From an uncultured Verrucomicrobia subdivision 3 bacterium (GTDB lineage: Bacteria > Verrucomicrobiota > Verrucomicrobiia > Limisphaerales > UBA11358): a DNA stretch of 55,578 bases. Where the stretch lies: assembly GCA_903911825.1 (NCBI GenBank), contig CAIWFB010000102.1, forward strand, positions 1 to 55,578, in the 5' to 3' direction. The translations under genes and the position numbers were made by a program. This document shows, in pieces, positions 18,541 through 28,414 of this stretch. Each line of letters starts with the position of its first letter. The stretch's first letter is position 1. The notes under the pieces were generated by a model. It was given only the letters and a program-made list of their open reading frames with translations, was not told where the DNA came from and made no database searches.

Positions 18541-19248
18541 TTAGCGAGTCCGACGGCGCAACAAGACGAACGTCGCTACGCCGGACAGACTCAAAAATAC
18601 CGTCGAAGGCTCCGGCACGGCGGTCGTGGTGAAAGTGCTAAAACTAGTTTGCGTATAAGGATTCCAGCCTTGCGTGCCAGTGTCATTACCCGCCACGGTT
18701 TCGCTGGAGCGATAACCGCTTTCAGAAACCAAGGTGCCGAAGAGATTGAAACTTTGCCCCGCAGTTAGCCCCAAACTAGCGAGCGAAACCGTGAGGCTGT
18801 AGGGCGAAGCCCCGCCTTGGCTCGCTCCGGTGTTGTAGGTCAAACTGTTGTTACCGCCGTTGGCCAACGTGAACAAACTGGCGAAACCGTTGCCGATACC
18901 CAAAGCATAATCCGCGCTGAAACCAGAGGCGAAGGTCAAAACACTTTGGCCAGACCCGCTGAAGCCGGAAACCGCACTGCGACCACCATCGGCAGCGTCA
19001 TTGAAGCCAGCCGTGCTGGAAAATCCGCCCGCGACGGTGTCGAGATACAACACCAAATCATTGCCACCCAAGGCGGCAGTGGTGTTAAGCGTGAAGGTGA
19101 TGTTCACCCCGTCATTAGCAACGACTAAATTACCATTACCGACGGGGCCACCGAAACCGGTGTTGCCATTACCGTTGAAAGTGCTTTGGGCGTTGGCACC
19201 GAGGGCGGCAGCAACGAGGAAGGAAGTCAGGGCGGTTCTAGGGTTCAT
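18541..19248 (-). CDS. PEP-CTERM sorted secreted protein
   Basis: 235 residues: signal peptide (1-20), a Gly/Asn/Ser/Thr-rich beta-type body, and a C-terminal PEP-CTERM signal (VPEPST, hydrophobic stretch, then RRRTR). Proteins with this tail are handled by an exosortase and placed at the cell surface or in extracellular polymer. The body shows no family I can name. A copy of the 14-bp starch operator lies 38 bases upstream (19286-19299), so it is probably induced with the amylases and may bind glucan or display enzymes at the surface, which is inference. No exosortase gene is in the window. Confidence 0.9.
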   Translation of the reverse strand: MNPRTALTSFLVAAALGANAQSTFNGNGNTGFGGPVGNGNLVVANDGVNITFTLNTTAALGGNDLVLYLDTVAGGFSSTAGFNDAADGGRSAVSGFSGSGQSVLTFASGFSADYALGIGNGFASLFTLANGGNNSLTYNTGASQGGASPYSLTVSLASLGLTAGQSFNLFGTLVSESGYRSSETVAGNDTGTQGWNPYTQTSFSTFTTTAVPEPSTVFLSLSGVATFVLLRRRTR

Positions 19249-19285
19249 TATGATATCTCTAACAGATTAAGTTCGGGCTTCGTAT

Positions 19286-19299
19286 CGCATCTTTGTGCG
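19286..19299. promoter_or_regulatory. Starch-regulon operator copy 2 (PEP-CTERM gene)
   Basis: CGCATCTTTGTGCG, the exact consensus on the opposite strand. The identity with the copy at 31710-31723 extends to 18 bases (TATCGCATCTTTGTGCGG). It lies 38 bases before the minus-strand PEP-CTERM start. Confidence 0.75.
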
Positions 19300-19311
19300 G
19301 TGCTGGATCAA

Positions 19312-22300
19312 TTACGGCAGCCACTTCACTTTGAAATAACGGGCGGCATTAGTGGCCTGATTCGTAAATGAAAGCGTTGAACTTAACGCCGTCACCGTGC
19401 CGCCATAGGCCACGAAGGGCAGCGTCAGATTCGTCGTCGTCCAAACTTGATAAACTTGTCCCGCCACGCTCGACCAACTCAAAAGCGCGGTGGTCGTCAG
19501 ACTGGCCACCGGAATCCACGCGGGATTCAGCAGCGAGATTCCCGCACTTATCGCGGGCGCACTTTCGATGCTTGCGTTATTCACCGCCGCGACCGTGGCG
19601 TAAAGTTGCGTGCCAAAACTATTCGTCACCGTCAAAGTGGTTCCTACAATCGTGCCGTTGAAAACATTGGAGCCACCCGACGCCGTGCCGACGAAAACGT
19701 GATAGCCAGAAACGCCACCTTCCGCATCCGTCACCGCCAACCAAGTGAACGTGACGACGTTTGTGAAAACATAGTTGTTCGTCGTGCCAACCATCATCGG
19801 CACGCCGGGCGTGGGCGGTGGCGTCACGTCGTAAAGTTTTAGATATTGCGCCTCAAATGGATTGCTCACCCAGCCGCCATTCGTCGTCGGCACCGGATTC
19901 AGTGAAACAAAAACTCCGTTCGCCAGCACGTTGCTGCCCGCGATGCCGCTGCCCCACTGCCAGATGTTGCGGCGATTGCCGTCAATCGCGGTGTAAGCAG
20001 AAATGTTTTTTACGTTGTAAATCCGATTCGATTTTACGCCGAAAAGATTCGCGCCGTTCTGCGAGATGTTGACGTTGAAATTTCCCGACTGCGAATTGTT
20101 GCGGTCGAGTGTGGCGAACGCAAACACGACATCCGAAAAATTCGGCGCAGCGTTGGCCGCTTCATATTTCGCCACGGAAAAAATGCTCGCCTGCGCGCCA
20201 CCGCTGCCGGTCTGATCTAGGAAGTAACGATTAGAACTGCGCAGCGCCTTGCTGAAATTACGCGCCTGATTGATGCCAGCATACACCGGCAAGAGTTGAT
20301 CCAAACCGTAGTTGCGATTCGCCGGATTGAAAATTGGCTGGAGCGAGTTGAACGTTTTGAACTGCGGAATATTTTTCCCGAAGTTTGATTCGTAAAGGTT
20401 GAATCCAAACGTGGTCGAGATGCCGAGTTCTTCGCCATAAAAAACCATCGGCGCACCGTCAATCGTGCTGACGACGGCGTGACGGATGAGCGCTTGATAC
20501 GGATCGCTATAAGTTTGCTCGTCGTGCGAAACGTGATTCAGCAACACGAGGCTCTGGCCGTAAGCCGTGCGGCGCGACTCGAACGCGTTACGGTAATCGC
20601 TCGCGGTGGACGCAGATTGCAGCGAGAAAATTAAATTTTCATTAAGGATGTCGAAGTGGCGGTTCGAGCGATACGTCACCGCACCGCCGTCCAGCGACTC
20701 GGTCATGAACACGAAATCCCATTTGCGAGCGCGGACTTTATTGATGATGTATTCCCAGCACTGCGGCGGCAAACCTTGGCCGAAATCCGCGCGCAAACCA
20801 TCAATGCCCTTGTAAGTCTGGTTCGCCGCCGTGCCTTGCGGGCAGCCGGTTTTGTCGAGCCAATACAAAACGCTGTCGGCAAAATAGCGCCAGACGTTTT
20901 GTGTGACGCGGTCAAAGCTTCCGCTATTCGTTGAGTAATCAAACGTGTCGGCTTCGTTTGAAAAATTTCCATTATCGCTCGGATTCTGGCAGACCAGCGC
21001 GGCGTAGCGGCCAAAAAAAACGTCATGCACGTCTTCAAATTTTCCGAAGTCGCCGCGATCTGGCGCGACGGCGACATTCGCTGCGCTGCTGGCGCGCCCG
21101 CAGTAATCGCCGCTCGCCGAATAAAACCGCGCTTCCGAATTTCTGATCTCATCCGTCGGCGCGGCGTTGGTCTTGAAATAATAAACGCCGCTCGCGTCCA
21201 ACTCGCAATCGTAGGCCGTGTGGTTGAACGGTTCGTCCAACATGACGTTGATACCCGCCGCATCCGCCGCCGCGACAAAGTTGGTGAATTCTCCCAGCGC
21301 CGCGTCGCGCGTGTTGGCCTTACTCAACAGCGGATTGATCTGGAAAAAGTTTTTCACCGCATATGGGCTGCCGACGGCATACGGCTGGCTCGTGGCGGGA
21401 TTCGTCTGCCGCCCGTCAATGCCGGTCGGGTGGATCGGCTGGAACCACAGCCAGTTGATGCCGAGGTTCTGCGCGTATTGCAGATTGAAACGGTTTGTCA
21501 CCGCATCGTAACCGCGCGAGCCGGGGCCGTTGTAAAGGTCGGTGAACGTGCTGCGATCATTTTGTCCTGTTCCCTGCGCGCCGATGGTCATCGCGTTCAA
21601 TTCATACATCGAGATGTCGCGCGCCTTCGACGGTGTGACAACGATGGCGTGATCGCGGCGACCACCGCTACCGGAATACCAGTTCCAATTCGTGTTGCCG
21701 ACAACCTTGAACCGCGCGGTCAAACGATACGCGCCGGTTTTCGCGGCGTTGAGTGTGAGGGAATAATTTCCGCCGCCGAGATTTGTCATCGCGTAGGCCT
21801 TGTAGTAACTGCTGTCGTCGCCTACGAAAATAAAATTTCCATCCGGCGTGACGATGCCATCTTCGATGCTGTCGCCGTTGGCATCCAGCGTCGCGCGGTC
21901 GCGACGATTGACGTTGGAAAAGATTTCCACATTCGTCACCGTGCCGCCGTTCGGAGTGAATAGCAGTGTCAGCGGCACGGCATCGTTGTTCAGCTCGTTC
22001 ACAAAAACGTGCGTCGTGGTGTAGTCGGCATTGACGCCGTTGACCGTCAGCACGGGCGTGCCGAGGATGTTGTTCGTCACGGTGTAAGTGAACGGACTCG
22101 CTGCCGCCGTATTGGAAGAAGCTGTCGCGGTGCTGCCCGCGTTGTTGCCGTAGAGCCAAGTGTTCGACACGCCCGCGTAGCCGTCAAACGTGAGCAGGAA
22201 AAAATATTGAACCGTGTCGCCGCCGCTGAAAATTCCGCTGGGGAGCGCGGTCTGCCAGTATTGATTCGCACTGGCGTTGGAATAGAACGAAAGATTCGTG

Positions 22301-22584
22301 CTGCTCCACGAACTTTGCGCGGATGTCTTGAAATACAAAATGCCGCCGGTCTGGTTGCAGAGTTGCGTAGCTCCGTTGAATTTATAAACGCCCGTATAAA
22401 ATCTCACCACCATGTTCACGCCGATGGCGGTTTCAGGATTCCGCAAAGTGAAACCAAGGTCGCTCGCGTTGTCGGGAATATGCCAGCAATTCGCCAGTGC
22501 GGCATCCGCACGGAAATTAAAATGCAGCAACGCAAGGGCAATTAAAATTGCTGAAGCGCGGAGACTAAAATTGAAACGGCTCAT
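19312..22584 (-). CDS. Secreted GH13 alpha-amylase-family protein, 1090 residues
   Basis: Signal peptide at 1-28. Residues 30-330 are beta-rich and probably hold glucan-binding modules. The GH13 (beta/alpha)8 domain spans about 335-860, with region I DEPFNHT, nucleophile D600 in GLRADF, acid/base E629 in MTESLDG, and transition-state D688 in NHVSHDEQ. Region II lacks the usual Lys-His after the nucleophile, which is seen in some subfamilies. A fibronectin-type segment at about 930-1020 precedes a short C-terminal module ending YFKVKWLP that recurs in other secreted proteins here. Expected to cut or transglycosylate alpha-1,4-glucan outside the cytoplasm. No operator copy was found before this gene, so it may depend on read-through from the amylase upstream. 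Confidence 0.92.
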   Translation of the reverse strand: MSRFNFSLRASAILIALALLHFNFRADAALANCWHIPDNASDLGFTLRNPETAIGVNMVVRFYTGVYKFNGATQLCNQTGGILYFKTSAQSSWSSTNLSFYSNASANQYWQTALPSGIFSGGDTVQYFFLLTFDGYAGVSNTWLYGNNAGSTATASSNTAAASPFTYTVTNNILGTPVLTVNGVNADYTTTHVFVNELNNDAVPLTLLFTPNGGTVTNVEIFSNVNRRDRATLDANGDSIEDGIVTPDGNFIFVGDDSSYYKAYAMTNLGGGNYSLTLNAAKTGAYRLTARFKVVGNTNWNWYSGSGGRRDHAIVVTPSKARDISMYELNAMTIGAQGTGQNDRSTFTDLYNGPGSRGYDAVTNRFNLQYAQNLGINWLWFQPIHPTGIDGRQTNPATSQPYAVGSPYAVKNFFQINPLLSKANTRDAALGEFTNFVAAADAAGINVMLDEPFNHTAYDCELDASGVYYFKTNAAPTDEIRNSEARFYSASGDYCGRASSAANVAVAPDRGDFGKFEDVHDVFFGRYAALVCQNPSDNGNFSNEADTFDYSTNSGSFDRVTQNVWRYFADSVLYWLDKTGCPQGTAANQTYKGIDGLRADFGQGLPPQCWEYIINKVRARKWDFVFMTESLDGGAVTYRSNRHFDILNENLIFSLQSASTASDYRNAFESRRTAYGQSLVLLNHVSHDEQTYSDPYQALIRHAVVSTIDGAPMVFYGEELGISTTFGFNLYESNFGKNIPQFKTFNSLQPIFNPANRNYGLDQLLPVYAGINQARNFSKALRSSNRYFLDQTGSGGAQASIFSVAKYEAANAAPNFSDVVFAFATLDRNNSQSGNFNVNISQNGANLFGVKSNRIYNVKNISAYTAIDGNRRNIWQWGSGIAGSNVLANGVFVSLNPVPTTNGGWVSNPFEAQYLKLYDVTPPPTPGVPMMVGTTNNYVFTNVVTFTWLAVTDAEGGVSGYHVFVGTASGGSNVFNGTIVGTTLTVTNSFGTQLYATVAAVNNASIESAPAISAGISLLNPAWIPVASLTTTALLSWSSVAGQVYQVWTTTNLTLPFVAYGGTVTALSSTLSFTNQATNAARYFKVKWLP

Positions 22585-22612
22585 AAAAATTGTTCGATCG
22601 ACTTCTCCCCAG

Positions 22613-22645
22613 CCCTCTCACCTCCATCCGATGGAGCGGAGAGGG
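22613..22645. repeat. Extragenic hairpin between two amylase genes
   Basis: CCCTCTC pairs with GAGAGGG and an inner CTCCAT pairs with ATGGAG, with a small bulge. It lies about 30 bases before the start of the downstream amylase on the minus strand. It has the look of the C-rich/G-rich extragenic palindromes seen at 10513-10630. It might also attenuate read-through, though no T-run follows. Confidence 0.6.
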
Positions 22646-22726
22646 AGAATTGATTCCAGCGATTTGGCAAATCCACGGCTGGCTGCTAAATTTCTGACCA
22701 CTTCCAGCAAATGTTTCCGCCTCACC

Positions 22727-25700
22727 TCACGGCACTGATTGAATCTCGTAAAATTTCTGCGGCGCCGGATTTGCGTCGTAAAAATACGTCGAGGAACCGG
22801 AGCCAGGAATCAGGTCGCTAATGGGCGCGAAGGGCACGAGTAGATTCGTGGTGGCAAGCACTTGATAATTCACGCCGGGCGCGCTGTCCCAGATGACGAG
22901 CTGATTATTATTCGCCAAACCGGAAATGCGCAACAGCGGCGCGACGATGACGGCGCGCGTGTCGCTGATGGGCGGAATCGCGTTGGTGTAGATGACTTGA
23001 ATCAGGTTCGTGCCGAGCGGCGGATTGGCCCAATTATAGAGCAACGATTTGTAGCCCGGGCAACCGGCAACCGCGCCGACGGGGCGCAAAATATAAGCCG
23101 TCTGCGGTTGCAACACGCCGTTGATGAGCACGTTGAAATTATTCGTCAACGACGTGAGGGTAGAACTGAAACAGGCTTGCACCAAGTAAGTGGAATTCGT
23201 CGTGTAAGTGATCACAGTGCCGTCCGTCGCGGGACTCGCGAGGGCGACGACTTGCACAGGCGCGAGGGTGTTGACGGTATTGGTCAGGAGCGTGACGCGG
23301 TTGGTGTAAATACCGCTGGCGAAATCTTTCAAGCGCACCGTAATTGTCGCCGTGCCGCTAGACGGAACGTTGGTATAGACGAAGCGGAATTCGAGCGGGT
23401 AATTCGGATACTGCGCGCTCAACGTGGCGTCGGGATTCACGGAATTCGCCGCGACAAAAATCGGCGCACCGTTCGTATCTCCGTTGCCGTTGGCTTTACC
23501 GGTGAAGGTGTCATCGTTCCCCGCGTTGCTATCTTGAAGGTTGAATTCCGCTCCCGTCACCGTGCTTTCGGTGCGGACGACGACGGTGTAAGTGCTGCCG
23601 GAAATCGTGCCGTTATTTGCGGGAAATGGAATCACGCCATTCGGCAACGGCCCGGCGTAATAAAATGTCTGCGCGAAGGTGTTGAACGAACTGGATTGAT
23701 TCGTGCGCGGTAGAAACGTTCGTGCCCGCACGATGTGAAAACCGGGTTGCAACCCGATGACGGTGCTGTTCGTGTTCAGATCGTTGTGCTGCCAGACCAC
23801 GGCGGTTTGCGGATTAAAATTTGTGACCGCTGCCTGCGTCATTCCGTAAAGTTTGGAGCCGGTAACTTCGCCGTCGGAAATCGGCGAAACACTTTGTCCC
23901 GCGTAAATACTGCCGCCTTTGAACAGCGCCACTTTGTAGCGCACCGGCGTGCCATTCGGCTGCGCGGGAATCGTGCCTTTCCACCAATCAATCGTGCTGA
24001 CGGCGCTGTCAGCGGCGACGAAAAATGCGGGCACAACTTGCGTGGTGCCTTTGCCCACGCCGTAAGCGCCTTCAGGATTCGAGCCGTCGGTGGTGTAATA
24101 AATGAAAGCGGTGTTGATCTGGAATTGGTAGCCGACCTTCACATAAATATCCACGGCCTGATTATTCGTCGGACTGAACGGCACGCGCTGCGTGACGGAA
24201 TTATTCGGCAGCCCCGCCGTATTCGTCGCCGCCGGATCGTGATACACAAACGCAGCGGTTTGATTCACCACGCTTTGCCCGATGCCCGCGCCGGAAACAA
24301 TCTGATTCGTGCCGCCGACGGTGTAGTAATACGTCTCCGCGCCGAGCGAAATGACGTTGTTGCTCAAGGTGTTTTTTGCGGCGAATTTTTCCGGGCCATT
24401 GCGAAATTGAAACGCCGTCTGTTCGTAGCCGAGAAAAACATCCGTGGCGTAACCGGGTTTGTTGTCGCGCAAATCCGCGCCGCTCGGACCCACGCCACCA
24501 GTCGTTGGGCCGAGATTCATCTGGCTATTCACGTCCACGCCGCCGTCAAGTTTCACGAGCGTGTTGATGGCCGAGGCATCGCAGCGCACAAGAATGTCGA
24601 AGTTCGCATTCGTCACGATGGGCACGTAAATCGCGTAAGCCCGCACGCCGACATTCGCGCCGCCGACCAATGTTCCCAGCGGATTCACGCTGCCGCGCAT
24701 CTTGAAAGGGAACGTAGGATTATAATTCGTGTCGCCGTTCGCGCCGTCTGTGCGCGTGACCGTGATATGTGGAACTTCGTTGCCGCCTTGTTTTAAAATG
24801 ATGGCGTTGGTCGAAACATTCGCGCGACTTGCTTCCGGCCATTGCAAGCCATACATCACCCAGCCGCCGCTCGGCACATTCAATTCAATCGCGCCGCCGC
24901 CCGCCGGAATCACCTGACTGCCGACGTAGATCAAACGATCGGACGCATTCGCCGCATTCACGCTGGCCGTCGCCGCGCTGGAACTCGTCGTGGCGCTGTG
25001 AACGAGAAGTTTTTGATACGAACGAACATTGCCGGTGGCGCTGCTACACAATTGCGCCAGCACCGTGCCGGGCGGAAAACCGACCGCGAGTCCCTGCCCT
25101 TTGGAATTCGAAATGGCAATGCCGCCATAATAACCATCGAACGTCTGGCCGACACCGTCGTCGAAGGTGATGTCGCCGGGGAACGTGTATTTGTCGTTCA
25201 TCACGAACAGGCAGACGTCCTGATCTTTCGCCACGCTGGCTTCGCGATAGTCGTAGCGCTCGAAGGCCACAATGTTCTGATCGCTCCAGCGCGTCCAAGT
25301 GCCGCCGCGCGCGAGTTGGCTATGCAAGTAAGCGATGTCCGGCATCGTGTTATCCGCGAATTCGCCGAGGTAATTCGCATACGCGACGGAGGGGAAATAA
25401 TTCGGCGCGCTCGATTGGTTATAGCCGTCGGAATAGATCACCGTCATCCCTTCGTGCATCAAATAATAGGCGTTCTGCAATTCGCGATGCGCCGCGTAGC
25501 TGCCGCTCGCATCGTGGCTCTGCGCAAACATCACGCTCTGCGCCGGACTGAATGCGCCCGCATACGGAACGTAGTCGCGCGAATCCATGCCCACGAGTGA
25601 GGCGTTGCCGTTGAGCGCGTTGTTCATCTGGTCGCGCAAGGGCGAATTCAGCAGCCGCATCCCGCGCGAAATGTATTCGCCGTAGCTCGGCGGATTGCCC

Positions 25701-26722
25701 AGATGTTCGCCGAACAACATCGCGTCATTGCGCGGCGCTTCCGTGTCGAACACGCTGTTGCGACTGTCGTCCGCTTCAAAATAGCCGTTGCCTAAAACGT
25801 TCGTGCCGTAGCCGTGGACGTAATCGAACATCGCCTGGATCGCGCCGCAGTAACCGTTGAACGTCGTCGTCGAATCACCGAAAAATCCCGACGGAACGTG
25901 CTTCACCGCGTCGAGACGAAAGCCATCGCACTTTGTTTGATCCAGCGTGTAGAGCGCGGCGCGAATGGTGTAGGAGTTCACGTCTTCCACGACCGGCGTG
26001 CCGTTCGTGCCGTTGAACGGACGCCACGGACTGCCCTCAATCGCAGGCTTTGTCGCATCCATGTAAAATTGATTTTGCCCCGGCTGCCGGATGAAGCTGG
26101 GCTTCGTCGTGGTGCTGCCAGACGTTGCGCCGAAATTGCCATTCACCGAACCCGGCTCCGTCGCGAGGTCAATCAAGCCGCCGAGCGATTGATACTGCAC
26201 ATCGAATTGATTGCCGTAGTCCTGCACACTCGGCCAGTTCTGGTAAAAATTTCCCGAAGTTTGCAAATGAAAATCTTGTGGGATCAAGCCGGGATAAAAA
26301 TTCGTGGCCGTGTTCGCATCGTAGCCCGGCACGGTGAACGCGCGATGATTCATGATGTTGTCGAAATACACGCGGATGCCGAAGCGATGCGCCACACGCA
26401 CCATTTCCTGCAACTGCGCTTTCGTGCCCCAATGCGTCGCCGTCGTCCCCGCCTGATTAATGTCGCCGAGATCAAACGGGTCATGTAAATCGTAGCCGAT
26501 GGAATACACGCTGCTGCCCTTCGCGGGCGGCGGCAACCAGAGCGCGGTGTAACCCGCCTCCGCCAGCTCCGGCATCTTCTTCGTCACGTCCGCCCAACTC
26601 ACGTTGAATAATTGCAGGATCGTCTCCCCGCGCGCCGAGGGCACGTTGCTCACGGCCAGCAACATCAACAGGCCAAGCAAACACCACGCGGTGTGGGCAG
26701 CGGACAAAAAGTTTTTTTTCAC
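22727..26722 (-). CDS. Secreted multi-domain GH13 alpha-amylase, 1331 residues
   Basis: Signal peptide (hydrophobic 10-26, cleavage near ARG). The catalytic domain starts immediately (about 33-650), as in the QLFNVSWADVTKKM type of amylase: region I FDNIMNH, nucleophile D271 in DGFRLDAVKH, acid/base E339 in LFGEHLG, and D404 in FAQSHD. Domain C follows (GGWVMYGLQW). Residues 660-1150 are several beta-sandwich modules, one with YYTTDGSNPEGAYG that looks carbohydrate-binding. The last 180 residues are a module shared with the 831-residue amylase in this locus (GVLQP..YILRP.GAVAGCPG...LLYNW). It faces the sensor kinase gene, with an operator copy in the shared gap. Very long genes like this are typical of secreted verrucomicrobial enzymes. 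Confidence 0.93.
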   Translation of the reverse strand: MKKNFLSAAHTAWCLLGLLMLLAVSNVPSARGETILQLFNVSWADVTKKMPELAEAGYTALWLPPPAKGSSVYSIGYDLHDPFDLGDINQAGTTATHWGTKAQLQEMVRVAHRFGIRVYFDNIMNHRAFTVPGYDANTATNFYPGLIPQDFHLQTSGNFYQNWPSVQDYGNQFDVQYQSLGGLIDLATEPGSVNGNFGATSGSTTTKPSFIRQPGQNQFYMDATKPAIEGSPWRPFNGTNGTPVVEDVNSYTIRAALYTLDQTKCDGFRLDAVKHVPSGFFGDSTTTFNGYCGAIQAMFDYVHGYGTNVLGNGYFEADDSRNSVFDTEAPRNDAMLFGEHLGNPPSYGEYISRGMRLLNSPLRDQMNNALNGNASLVGMDSRDYVPYAGAFSPAQSVMFAQSHDASGSYAAHRELQNAYYLMHEGMTVIYSDGYNQSSAPNYFPSVAYANYLGEFADNTMPDIAYLHSQLARGGTWTRWSDQNIVAFERYDYREASVAKDQDVCLFVMNDKYTFPGDITFDDGVGQTFDGYYGGIAISNSKGQGLAVGFPPGTVLAQLCSSATGNVRSYQKLLVHSATTSSSAATASVNAANASDRLIYVGSQVIPAGGGAIELNVPSGGWVMYGLQWPEASRANVSTNAIILKQGGNEVPHITVTRTDGANGDTNYNPTFPFKMRGSVNPLGTLVGGANVGVRAYAIYVPIVTNANFDILVRCDASAINTLVKLDGGVDVNSQMNLGPTTGGVGPSGADLRDNKPGYATDVFLGYEQTAFQFRNGPEKFAAKNTLSNNVISLGAETYYYTVGGTNQIVSGAGIGQSVVNQTAAFVYHDPAATNTAGLPNNSVTQRVPFSPTNNQAVDIYVKVGYQFQINTAFIYYTTDGSNPEGAYGVGKGTTQVVPAFFVAADSAVSTIDWWKGTIPAQPNGTPVRYKVALFKGGSIYAGQSVSPISDGEVTGSKLYGMTQAAVTNFNPQTAVVWQHNDLNTNSTVIGLQPGFHIVRARTFLPRTNQSSSFNTFAQTFYYAGPLPNGVIPFPANNGTISGSTYTVVVRTESTVTGAEFNLQDSNAGNDDTFTGKANGNGDTNGAPIFVAANSVNPDATLSAQYPNYPLEFRFVYTNVPSSGTATITVRLKDFASGIYTNRVTLLTNTVNTLAPVQVVALASPATDGTVITYTTNSTYLVQACFSSTLTSLTNNFNVLINGVLQPQTAYILRPVGAVAGCPGYKSLLYNWANPPLGTNLIQVIYTNAIPPISDTRAVIVAPLLRISGLANNNQLVIWDSAPGVNYQVLATTNLLVPFAPISDLIPGSGSSTYFYDANPAPQKFYEIQSVP

Positions 26723-26839
26723 AACGGGCGATGGAATCAGTTAAAAATTCAGCGTGAAGCAGCGGTTGTCAAATGACAAGGCGCGCGGCACAACACTGGA
26801 ATCAACGGCAACTTACGCCTCAGACCGCCCGGCGACCAT

Positions 26840-26853
26840 CGCATCTATGTGCG
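26840..26853. promoter_or_regulatory. Starch-regulon operator copy 3 (amylase / sensor kinase)
   Basis: CGCATCTATGTGCG, one mismatch to consensus on the opposite strand. It lies in the gap between the divergent amylase and histidine kinase genes and touches the AGGAGG ribosome site of the kinase, so it could control either. On the minus strand it is followed 16-17 bases later by GGCGTAAGTT, as is the copy at 31710-31723. Confidence 0.72.
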
Positions 26854-26865
26854 AGGAGGAAATCT

Positions 26866-28365
26866 ATGCGAAGTAAAACTCCCGAATCGGCGCTCGGCTT
26901 CGTCGCACTTGTGCCGCGCGCATTTCCGCGCCATAATTTTATCATGTCCCGCCCAGTCATCCTTTTTGCGCTGACGATTTTATTGGCGATACTGACCTCG
27001 TCGGCGCGTGCCACCGTTTTGTATCAGGAGGCGGGCAAGACCCTCGTTCATGAAAATGGCTTAGGCGTGGACATTTTGAACGGCACTTTTAGGCGCAGCG
27101 AAACCGCGAGCGACACGCTTTATTTTAAATTCCACATTGATCCACTTTCCGACGTCGGCACCGAAGAATACCTCGCGGGGCTAGAATTTTTCGAGGGCGA
27201 GGCGGAACGATTCGGCGTGGGCAATTCGCTGAAGGCTTATGGTTACAGCGCGTTCAACACAGCGGAACAAGGCACGAACAATAAAATTTTTGGCGACGTG
27301 GATCTGCATTCCGCGAGTCCCGAAGCGTTCGAGACAGGAAAAGTGGTGGCTTACGAACTGCCGCGCCGCGGCCAGGAACGCACGATCGTCTTCAAGGTGC
27401 AATACGTTCCCGGTGGCACCGACAACGTGACGGTGTGGATGAATCCGAGTCTCGCGACGGGCGCGACGGAAGAAAACCAACCGGAAAAACTCACTACCCA
27501 TTTTAAAGCGAACGGCAAATTCACCGCCATTCATCTGCGTCACAGCGGTAACGGCGGCGGCTGGTATTTCAGTGACGTGGTGGTCGCGACATCGTTCAAC
27601 GACCTCATCGTGCCTCACTTCTGGCAGCGCTGGTGGTTCTTTGTTTTGGCGGTCAGCGCGCTGGTCACTTGGGTCGGTCTCACGGTGCGTTTTGTCGAGA
27701 AGCGGAAATTTCAATCGCAACTTTACCGCGCGGAACAGGAGCGCGCTTTGGAACAGGAGCGCGCCCGCATCGCGCAGGATTTGCACGACGACCTTGGCTC
27801 ATCGCTGACGCGGATTTCGCTGCTGAGCGGTTTGCTGCGGGCGGAAAAAGACAATCCCGCACAGGTCGAATTCCATGCGCAAAAACTTTCTGAATCGGCC
27901 AACCAAACGGTGCGGGCGCTGGAGGAAATCGTGTGGGCGGTGCGGCCCGGCAGCGATACGTTGCAAAGTCTCGTGGACTACATCGCGCATTTTGCTAACG
28001 AATTATTCGAGGAACATCCGACGCGTTGCCGTCTGGATTGTCCGCATGATCTGCCCGCCCGGGCGCTGCCTCCGGATCTGCGCCACAACATTTTTCTGAT
28101 TATCAAAGAAGCGCTCACGAATGTTGCTCGCCACGCTGAGGCCAAAGTGGTGCATGTGCAGATCAAAATGGAGCAACAACGGCTGCAGATCGTGATTATA
28201 GACGATGGCAAGGGGTTTGATTCCAGCGCGATGAAAAATAATGGCCAGCATAACGGTTTAGAAAACATGCGGCGGCGAGCGGAAGCGGTGGGCGGACAAT
28301 TGGAAATCCACAGCGATCTAGGTCAAGGCACGCGGAAAGTATTTCATCTGAATTTTCCTCATTGA
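26866..28365 (+). CDS. Sensor histidine kinase, NarL-partner type, with an exported jelly-roll-like sensor
   Basis: I start at the ATG at 26866 because AGGAGG lies 6 bases upstream (499 residues); a later ATG at 26944 would begin directly at the signal segment MSRPVILFALTILLAIL. The exported part (about 50-250) has FKFHIDPLSDVGTEEYLAG and NVTVWMNPSLA, resembling LamG-like jelly-roll modules. One membrane span at about 258-280 is followed by a short coiled coil, the HisKA_3 box with phospho-acceptor H307 (QDLHDDLGSSLTRIS), and an HATPase domain (EALTNVARHA, DDGKGF, GLENMRRRAEAVGG). It likely senses a sugar or glucan, given the locus, and passes phosphate to the response regulator encoded 49 bases downstream. 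Confidence 0.92.
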   Translation: MRSKTPESALGFVALVPRAFPRHNFIMSRPVILFALTILLAILTSSARATVLYQEAGKTLVHENGLGVDILNGTFRRSETASDTLYFKFHIDPLSDVGTEEYLAGLEFFEGEAERFGVGNSLKAYGYSAFNTAEQGTNNKIFGDVDLHSASPEAFETGKVVAYELPRRGQERTIVFKVQYVPGGTDNVTVWMNPSLATGATEENQPEKLTTHFKANGKFTAIHLRHSGNGGGWYFSDVVVATSFNDLIVPHFWQRWWFFVLAVSALVTWVGLTVRFVEKRKFQSQLYRAEQERALEQERARIAQDLHDDLGSSLTRISLLSGLLRAEKDNPAQVEFHAQKLSESANQTVRALEEIVWAVRPGSDTLQSLVDYIAHFANELFEEHPTRCRLDCPHDLPARALPPDLRHNIFLIIKEALTNVARHAEAKVVHVQIKMEQQRLQIVIIDDGKGFDSSAMKNNGQHNGLENMRRRAEAVGGQLEIHSDLGQGTRKVFHLNFPH

Positions 28366-28414
28366 GCCCACCGACCGACCAGCTTATCGTCAACCCATAT
28401 CCCCAAGAAATTTT

